Shown one piece after another: positions 11,707 through 18,353 of a stretch of DNA of 20,697 nt. The DNA comes from a virus. Under the pieces are notes generated by a model. It had not been told where the DNA came from. It worked only from the letters and a program-made list of their open reading frames with translations, and made no database searches. Location: positions 1 to 20,697 of the IMG/VR virus record IMGVR_UViG_3300044960_000150; one strand, 5' to 3'. Position numbers and translations under genes: made by a program. Numbering within the stretch: the first letter of the stretch is position 1; every line of letters begins with the position of its first letter.

Positions 11707-12111
11707 ATGCCTGTAGAAACCGCACTTTCTGGTGGTGGAGACGCTGAGCTCGCTGCCAAGATCGCCAAGGCAGAGGGGGTTGTCGAGCCTACTGTGGACA
11801 CGAGCGGATACGCCGCTGTCCGCAACGAGGGCGAGCCAGCCTTCATCGAAGTGCGCGGGCAGAAGTTCAGACTGATCCCGAAACTGCCGGCCATGACGAT
11901 GCTCGACCTGGCGATGGCTGGGGATCCGGCGGCGACGGACATGGAACGCCTGCGGGCCGTGCGATCCTTCATCGACATCGCCGTAGTACCCGAACAGGCG
12001 CCCGCTTTCCAGCGGCTCTTGCGCTCGACGGACGATCCGATCGGGATGGACGAGCTGATGAAGGTGATCGAGAAGGCAGTGGAGCTGCTCACGGGGCGCC
12101 CTACCGAGTAG
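11707..12111 (+). CDS. tail assembly chaperone (G-like)
   Basis: A 134-residue protein with the tail assembly chaperone pattern: FIEVRGQKFRLIPKLPAMTMLDLAMAG (a beta-strand and helix), LRAVRSFIDIAVVPEQAPAFQRLL, and IGMDELMKVIEKAVELLTGRPTE at the C-terminus. These chaperones bind the tape measure during tail assembly and are normally expressed as a short form and a -1 frameshifted long form. The ATG at 11707 is chosen by GGGAGG four bases upstream; the ATG at 11695 would put the ribosome binding site inside the coding sequence. The next frame opens across its stop codon, consistent with frameshifting. Confidence 0.72.
   Translation: MPVETALSGGGDAELAAKIAKAEGVVEPTVDTSGYAAVRNEGEPAFIEVRGQKFRLIPKLPAMTMLDLAMAGDPAATDMERLRAVRSFIDIAVVPEQAPAFQRLLRSTDDPIGMDELMKVIEKAVELLTGRPTE
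12090..12099 (+). promoter_or_regulatory. putative -1 programmed frameshift site
   Basis: Near the end of the chaperone frame the codons ACG GGG CGC lie over GGGG at 12093-12096. A -1 slip lets the GGG codon pair again with GGG and continues as GCG CCC TAC into the open -1 frame to 12434. It is not a perfect heptamer, so the exact site is uncertain; position and frame are what the family predicts. Confidence 0.45.
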
Positions 12112-12434
12112 CACTCGGGCTGGCGTTCTGGATCGTCAACAACGCTCTGGACGTCGATGGACGCCTGATTGCCCGAGGGCGGCGGCTGATGGAGCTCACG
12201 GCCGTCGAAGCACTCAACTTCGCCTACAGCGAGCTCGTCAAGAACGCCGACGGGAAGCAGAAGCGTCGCCTCGATGACGCCCTGGCCGGCAAGATCGGCG
12301 GCAGGGGTGGCTACATCGTGGACGACCCCGATCTCCCCGCGTCCCTCCAGGGCATCGAGGCCCCGGATTGGTGGGACCCGTACCATGATCCGTGGGAAAC
12401 TGCCCACCGGGTTCGTGATGTGGAGATCACCTGA
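12093..12434 (+). CDS. tail assembly chaperone, -1 frameshift extension (T-like)
   Basis: The -1 frame relative to the chaperone gene is open across its stop and reads APYRVALGLAFWIVNNALDV, then ELTAVEALNFAYSELVKNADGKQKRRLDDALAG, then a tail with DWWDPYHDPWE. Aromatic/acidic ends such as this are common in the T domains of actinobacteriophage chaperones. The first ATG in the frame, at 12189, would lose the first 30 residues and has no ribosome binding site, so production by frameshifting from the upstream gene is more likely than independent initiation. The stop codon abuts the ATG of the tape measure gene. Confidence 0.65.
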   Translation, partial: GAPYRVALGLAFWIVNNALDVDGRLIARGRRLMELTAVEALNFAYSELVKNADGKQKRRLDDALAGKIGGRGGYIVDDPDLPASLQGIEAPDWWDPYHDPWETAHRVRDVEIT

Positions 12435-15400
12435 ATGTCGAACGTCGTAGGGACCGCCCTCATCCGAGTGATCCCGGACACGTCCGGGTTCTCGGCGCAG
12501 CTGAGCGCACAGCTGCAGGGTGCTACGACCGCGGGCGCATCCGGGGCCAACCGGCTCTCGTCGGCCTTCGCTGCCTTCGGGGCGCAGCTGGACACCGTCG
12601 CGCTGAAGGCGAAGACGCTCGGGGCGACCATGACGTCCGCCTTCACGATCCCGCTCGGGATCCTGTCGGGGGCCGGGATCAAGACGGCGCTCGACTTCGA
12701 GAACGCCATGCTACAGGTCAAGGCTGTGCTGGCCGCGACGGGCGATCTCAGCGAGAACGAGATCGCCGGACAGATGGAGTTCCTGACGCAGAAGGCTCGG
12801 GAGTTCGGTCGAGAGGGGCAGTTCTCGGCCGTCCAGGTGGCGGAGGGGTTCAACTACATTGCGCGTGCCGGCCTGAGCGCCAACGAAGTCACGGCGGCCA
12901 TGTCGGCGATCCTGAACGTGGCCACGGCTGAACAGATCGACCTCGCCGAGGCGACGGACATCGTGCTGGGCACGCTGAAGGGTTACCGACTCGAAGTCAG
13001 CGAAGTGAACCGAGTGACCGATGTGCTGGCGTTCACCGCTGGCAAGACGCTGTCCTCGATTGAGTCGCTGGGTATTGGCTTCAGCTACGCCGGTCCATTC
13101 GCAGCCGCCGCCGGGTTGTCGTTCCAAGAAACGGCTGCGGCCCTGGGCCTCCTGGAGAACGCCGGCATCAAGGCTGAGCGTGCTGGTACCTCACTGCGAG
13201 GCATCATCGCCCGTCTGGCGGCGCCGTCGAAAGAGGCGCGTAATGCGCTACGCGAGCTCGGCATCGAAGTGGAAGCGGAGCTCGCTGCTGAGATGGCGGA
13301 GGGCGGCGTAGCGATCGAGGAGACACACCGCCGGCTGCAGCAGTTGGGGATCACAGTCTTCGACTCGTCTGGCAAGATGCGCCCGTTGGCCGACATCCTG
13401 CAGCAGTTGCAGGACAGGGGCATGACGGCTGGGCAGGCCTTCGAGATCTTCGGCCAGCGAGCAGGCCCGGCGGCCCAGGCCTTGATCGGCATGCAGTTCG
13501 AGGGGGAGAAGGGCGCGGACGCGCTCCGTAAGCTCACGGCCGAGATCGAGGGTGCTGGTGGTGCAGCGCAGCGCATGGCCGATGCCCAGATGGAGGGGTT
13601 GCGCGGTTCGCTACTCCGGGCGAAGAACAGCTTCGTTGACCTGAGCATCGCCATCGCGAAGTCGGGGGTGTTCAAGACGCTCGCCGATGTGCTGGGCGGT
13701 GTCACCGCGGCCGTGCAGAAACTCGGCTCCATCGCTCCCTGGATGCTGGCCTTCGCCAGCTACGTGACGCTCTCCGCCGTCGCAGCAGGACCCCTACTGA
13801 AGGTGGTGGGGTTCCTGGCGGATGGCCTCAGCTTGGTCGCCAAGGGGATCGCTCTCGTGCTGACGCCTGCGGGGGCCTTCGTGGCCGCTGTGGGGACGAT
13901 CGCCGTCGTGTTGAGGGCGGCCTACGACAACAGTCAGTCACTTCGAGACCAGCTGGCTCAGCTGGGTCGGTTCATCGACGCGGCTGTCTCGCCCGCCTTC
14001 GAGTTCTTCGGTGGGCTGCTCGATGGAGTAGGGGAGGGATTCGCAAGACTCACTGGGACCCTCGGTGACTTCATCGCCATCGGGATCGGTGAGCTCAACC
14101 AGGCCATCGAGAACCTGATCCTCGGGTGGAAGTCAGCCTTCGATGACACGATCCCGGACACGGGGTCAACGCTGCAGGACTTCATGGCGGTCATCGGCAA
14201 CATCGTGCAGCGCTTCGGGTGGCTGCGGGATATCTTGACGGGGGTCGAGACGCCCTTCGCCTCGGTTGACGAGCTGGTCGAGAACACGAGCTCCCACTTC
14301 GGGGTGCTGGGTGAGGCGGCGGCCGCCGTTATCGACTGGCTTGACAGGGCGAACTCCGCGCTGTTGCTGCTACGCGACTCCTTTTTCGACGGTAAGTCTG
14401 GACTGGATAGCTTCACCGCTCGGATCGACAACGTCGTGCGCCAACTGGCGGTGCTGAACGATCAGGCGCTTCCCGACTTCGTGGGCGAGCTCGCCGACGT
14501 AGCGTACGAGGTGGGCCAGGTGGTCGGCCTTGTGCAGGCCTGGGCGCGAGCGCTGCAGGACGCTGGGCCGCACACCCTGGAGACGGCCGAGGCTACGGAT
14601 GCCCTGCAGGGGAAGCTGGGTAACTTCGGTGGCGTCGTCGCTGACGTGCTCGGCAAGATCGAGGACTTTCAAGTCGCACTGCAGGTTGCCGGCGATGTCT
14701 TCACGCTGGCCTTCGGCGGCAAGCTCGGACAGGCCCGCCTGTTTGTCGACATCCTGCAGAATGGGCTCCCAGGCATCGGGGGCGGAGCTGATGAGCTCAC
14801 AGGCAAGCTGGCGGCCCTTGGCGGCGAGCTCGGCGGCATCTTCGGGGGGATCCGCAACTTCGTGGACGCCTGGCGGGACGCAGGCCCGGGATCAGCCGAA
14901 GTCAACGAGGTCCTTGAGGACATGCGCGGGAATCTGGGCGGCGTTGGGGATGCCGTCGCCGGGTTGCTCGACTCCATCGCCTCTTTCGCCACCGACATCG
15001 GCCCCGTGGCGCAGCAGGTGGGCGACTTCTTCGTCCTCCTTCTGCGAGGCGGAGCAGGGTCTGACGAGGCTCAGTCGAGGATTGACCGTGTCCGCGACAG
15101 CTTCGGCTGGCTGGGGGACGCCGCAGCGATCGCGATGACGGCGCTAGATCGCTTCGTGTCGTTCATGCGGGACACCGTGATCCCTGTGGCGATCGAAGTG
15201 GCCTCGGCAGTGAAGGACTTCCTGGGCACGGGCTTCCAAACGCTCACATCTTTCATCCAAACGACACTGATCCCTGCCGCGCAGGACATCGGGCCGCAGG
15301 TATGGGACAAGATCAAGGAGGGAGCCGCCGCCCTACAGGACGGACTCTCGTCATTCATCTCGTGGGCGCAGACGACGCTGGTGCCCTTCTTGCAGGAGTA

Positions 15401-18350
15401 TGGGCCGCGGGCGGTCGAGGCCTTTCGGGACATCTTCGTGGGGGCCTGGGAACTCATCGACGCGACCGTGGTGCCCATCGTCAGGGGGCTGCTGCCCCAC
15501 CTCGACGATCTGGCGGCGATCTTGGCGGGGGCGCTGTTCGTGGCCATCGACAACCTCGGGCCTGTGCTCTCGACACTGGCGGACCTCCTGCGGCCTGTTG
15601 GCGAGTTCATCGGCAACAACCTGCTTCCGATCCTGGCTGTGCTCGCTGGTGCCTTCGTGGCGATCCAGGTGGCTCCATTCATCGCGTCGCTGATCGGGGC
15701 CGCTGGGGCCATTGGCGGCTTGATCGGGGCCATCGGTGGTGTGATCTCCAGCCTGGGCGTGCTCGGCGGGCTCGGGGCGGTCTTGAGCGCCATCGTGAGT
15801 CCGGCTGTGGCCGTGGGTGGGGCCATCGCTGCCGTGATCGCCCTGTTCGTCATCCTCTGGCAGCGCAGTGAGGCCTTCCGCGAGTCCATCATGCAGGCCT
15901 TATCAGGCATCGGGAGCGTGGCCTCGGGGATCTGGGCCACGCTGCAGAACATCTGGGACGTGATCTCGGGGATCTTCCAGGGTGATTGGGGGAAGGTCCT
16001 CGATGGGATGCGCGGCCTGTGGGACGCGCTGAAGGATCAGGTGCTCACCGGCATCCTGGAGCTGAGTGGCGGGATCGTGGGGGCAATCAAGGCTGGCCTC
16101 GACGAGCTCCTGGGGGCGCTGTCGAACATCCCGATCATCGGGCCGATCTTCGACGGCATGAAGGAGTCGCTCGACGGCGTCTTGACGGTAGTGCAGGGGC
16201 TCTTGGAGTTCCTGGCGGGCATCTTCACGTTGGATTGGGGCCGAGCAGGGGAGGGACTGAAGACGGCTTTTGGGGGGATTGCTGATTGGCTCTACGAGCA
16301 GTTTGTCGCGCTGCCGCAACGGATCGCTGGCATCGCTGGCGAGATCGGAGGCCTCATCCTCGATGCACTGGGAAGCCTGGCGAGCAGGATCCCGGGAGCC
16401 CTAGCGACGTTGGGCTCGGCTATCTGGGGCTGGGTCTCCACCGAGCTCCCGCGGCTGCTAGTCGAGGGCTTCACGCTCGCCATCGAGGGCCTGTCGTCGC
16501 TGGCCTCCCTGCTGGGGGACGCAGGGAAGTCGATCATCCGCTTCCTGGTCGATGGGGCGAAGTCTGTGATCACCGGGATCGGCGACCTCGTCAAGGACAT
16601 TCCCGAGATCATCGTTGGCGTCTTCACCGGAGACGACAAGGCCGAGAGTGGTATCGGGAAGTGGCTCACCGACACGCTGCAGGGGGCATGGAACTGGGTG
16701 AAGGACAACATCCCGAGCATCCTTGCTAACGCCGGGAAAGTGATCGTAGAAGCGATCCTTGGCGGGCTGAAGCTCGCCTTCTGGGATATCCCGAAGTGGA
16801 TGGTCACCGAGGGGATACCGCTGCTGTGGGACCTCATCGTCGAGTTCGGGCCGCGGGTCCTCGCCGCTATCGGCAACATCCTGAGCCAACTGCCGAGCTT
16901 CTTGTGGGAAGCGCTGAAGGGGATCGGTGAGGTCGTGTGGACCATCCTCACGACGATTCCGGGCATCTTCGTGGACTTGCTGGGTGATCTTGGCGAGCTC
17001 TTGGTCGGGCTTCTGACTGGAGCTTGGCAGTGGGTGGTTGACAACGGGCCGACCATCCTCGCCAACCTGGGGACATGGCTGGCTGAGCTCCCGGGAAAGA
17101 TCCTGGGATGGCTCGGGTCACTGGGAGAGAAGATCGGAGAGTGGTTCTCGGCTGCATGGCAGTGGCTTGTCGATAACGGACCGGCGCTACTGGAGGCCTT
17201 CGTGGGCTTCTGGCAAGGGTTACCCGGCACGATCCTGGGCTGGATGGGGTCATTCGGCGAGAAGATTGGCGAATGGGTGAGCGCGGCCTTCCAGTGGCTC
17301 ATCGACAACGGGCCGTTGGTTATCACGAAGCTGTGGGAGTTCTTCTCGGGGCTGCCAGGCAAGATCGGTGAGGCCATCGGCAACCTGGGCGACTGGCTGT
17401 TCAACAACGTCTTCCTGCCTGCTACGCAGTGGCTTGCCGACAACTGGCCCATCGCGAAGGAGAAGATTCTTGGGTTCTTTCGCGAACTGCCGGGCAACAT
17501 CGGGTCGGCCATCGGGAACCTCGGCGATTGGCTCTACAACAACATTCTGCTTCCTGCTGCTCAGTGGCTCGCGGATCACTGGCCGGGTGCTCGCGAGAAG
17601 ATCCTGGGATTCTTCAGGGATCTCCCTGGCAACATCGGGTCGGCGATCGGCAATCTCGGTTCTTGGCTATGGGACAACGTCTTCGCCCCGGCGAGGGACT
17701 GGCTGTCCCAACACATCCCGGGGATGATCGATACGCTCGTCAACTTCTTCAGGGGCATTCCGCAGAGGATCGTCGACGCGATTGCTGGCATCGGTGGCAT
17801 GGCGTCGGACTTCGGGAAGACGATCGTCAACGCCATCATCGACTTCGTGAACACGCGGATCATCGACTTCATCAACAGGGTCGAGCTCAACACACCCCTG
17901 GGCACCATCGGGCTGCCCGACATCGGCTACATCCAGCACATCGCCCACGAGGGCGGCATCATCGGTCGCGACCGGATGCGGAAGTTCACAGGCAAGATGA
18001 AGCCGGACGAGGTCCCGATCATCGCCCAGGTCGGCGAGGGGGTGCTGCCCCGCAGCGTGATGTCGAAGCTGGGTGAGAGCGGGTTCGACGCTATCATGGC
18101 GGGGGAAGGGGTGGGTGCCGTGGCGGCGACGCTGGCGCCCCCGACGCCATCGCTGGCCGGCCTCGCTGCGGTCACCGCAGGCACCCCGGCAGTGGCCCCT
18201 CGGGCCACCGTTGTTGGAGCTCCGCAGCCGGGGACCGTGGACCAGTCGGAGACGTGGAACGTGAACATCGTGGGCATCAGCTTCGATCAGGCGCTTGCCG
18301 AACTCCGGGCTAGACAACAGGCGGCGCTGCGTTCACGTCGACGGGGGTGA
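12435..18350 (+). CDS. tail tape measure protein
   Basis: A 1971-residue protein, the largest in the window. Residues about 75-280 match the TP901-type tape measure core (FENAMLQVKAVLAATGDLS, AARAGLS-type turns, VLAFTAGKTLSSIESLGIGF, AGTSLRGIIARL). Hydrophobic helices follow at about 435-500 and 1070-1140 (LIGAAGAIGGLIGAIGGVISS). A long Trp-rich repeat region lies at 1510-1776. The C-terminus has HEGGIIGRDRM and DEVPIIAQVGEGVLPRSVM, the conserved end that is often processed or joined to the baseplate. It sets tail length; at about 0.15 nm per residue the tail would be near 295 nm (inference). No cysteine occurs in the whole sequence. The start abuts the frameshifted chaperone stop. Confidence 0.93.
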   Translation: MSNVVGTALIRVIPDTSGFSAQLSAQLQGATTAGASGANRLSSAFAAFGAQLDTVALKAKTLGATMTSAFTIPLGILSGAGIKTALDFENAMLQVKAVLAATGDLSENEIAGQMEFLTQKAREFGREGQFSAVQVAEGFNYIARAGLSANEVTAAMSAILNVATAEQIDLAEATDIVLGTLKGYRLEVSEVNRVTDVLAFTAGKTLSSIESLGIGFSYAGPFAAAAGLSFQETAAALGLLENAGIKAERAGTSLRGIIARLAAPSKEARNALRELGIEVEAELAAEMAEGGVAIEETHRRLQQLGITVFDSSGKMRPLADILQQLQDRGMTAGQAFEIFGQRAGPAAQALIGMQFEGEKGADALRKLTAEIEGAGGAAQRMADAQMEGLRGSLLRAKNSFVDLSIAIAKSGVFKTLADVLGGVTAAVQKLGSIAPWMLAFASYVTLSAVAAGPLLKVVGFLADGLSLVAKGIALVLTPAGAFVAAVGTIAVVLRAAYDNSQSLRDQLAQLGRFIDAAVSPAFEFFGGLLDGVGEGFARLTGTLGDFIAIGIGELNQAIENLILGWKSAFDDTIPDTGSTLQDFMAVIGNIVQRFGWLRDILTGVETPFASVDELVENTSSHFGVLGEAAAAVIDWLDRANSALLLLRDSFFDGKSGLDSFTARIDNVVRQLAVLNDQALPDFVGELADVAYEVGQVVGLVQAWARALQDAGPHTLETAEATDALQGKLGNFGGVVADVLGKIEDFQVALQVAGDVFTLAFGGKLGQARLFVDILQNGLPGIGGGADELTGKLAALGGELGGIFGGIRNFVDAWRDAGPGSAEVNEVLEDMRGNLGGVGDAVAGLLDSIASFATDIGPVAQQVGDFFVLLLRGGAGSDEAQSRIDRVRDSFGWLGDAAAIAMTALDRFVSFMRDTVIPVAIEVASAVKDFLGTGFQTLTSFIQTTLIPAAQDIGPQVWDKIKEGAAALQDGLSSFISWAQTTLVPFLQEYGPRAVEAFRDIFVGAWELIDATVVPIVRGLLPHLDDLAAILAGALFVAIDNLGPVLSTLADLLRPVGEFIGNNLLPILAVLAGAFVAIQVAPFIASLIGAAGAIGGLIGAIGGVISSLGVLGGLGAVLSAIVSPAVAVGGAIAAVIALFVILWQRSEAFRESIMQALSGIGSVASGIWATLQNIWDVISGIFQGDWGKVLDGMRGLWDALKDQVLTGILELSGGIVGAIKAGLDELLGALSNIPIIGPIFDGMKESLDGVLTVVQGLLEFLAGIFTLDWGRAGEGLKTAFGGIADWLYEQFVALPQRIAGIAGEIGGLILDALGSLASRIPGALATLGSAIWGWVSTELPRLLVEGFTLAIEGLSSLASLLGDAGKSIIRFLVDGAKSVITGIGDLVKDIPEIIVGVFTGDDKAESGIGKWLTDTLQGAWNWVKDNIPSILANAGKVIVEAILGGLKLAFWDIPKWMVTEGIPLLWDLIVEFGPRVLAAIGNILSQLPSFLWEALKGIGEVVWTILTTIPGIFVDLLGDLGELLVGLLTGAWQWVVDNGPTILANLGTWLAELPGKILGWLGSLGEKIGEWFSAAWQWLVDNGPALLEAFVGFWQGLPGTILGWMGSFGEKIGEWVSAAFQWLIDNGPLVITKLWEFFSGLPGKIGEAIGNLGDWLFNNVFLPATQWLADNWPIAKEKILGFFRELPGNIGSAIGNLGDWLYNNILLPAAQWLADHWPGAREKILGFFRDLPGNIGSAIGNLGSWLWDNVFAPARDWLSQHIPGMIDTLVNFFRGIPQRIVDAIAGIGGMASDFGKTIVNAIIDFVNTRIIDFINRVELNTPLGTIGLPDIGYIQHIAHEGGIIGRDRMRKFTGKMKPDEVPIIAQVGEGVLPRSVMSKLGESGFDAIMAGEGVGAVAATLAPPTPSLAGLAAVTAGTPAVAPRATVVGAPQPGTVDQSETWNVNIVGISFDQALAELRARQQAALRSRRRG
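16962..17762 (+). repeat. six tandem 44-45-residue repeats in tape measure
   Basis: Six in-frame units cover residues 1510-1776. The first three are 44 residues long (start GIFVDLLG, GKILGWLG, GTILGWMG) and share W.V.DNGP and end L.P. The last three are 45 long (GKIGEAIGNLGDWL, GNIGSAIGNLGDWL, GNIGSAIGNLGSWL) and share WLAD.WP and FFR.LP. The units are also close at DNA level, so recombination between them could change tail length. Confidence 0.75.
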
Positions 18351-18353
18351 CCC

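Noticed and set aside
16962-17762. Repeated DNA that could suggest a CRISPR-like or satellite array
   Set aside because: The repeats are in frame within the tape measure gene, about 132-135 bp long, with protein-level conservation and no spacers.
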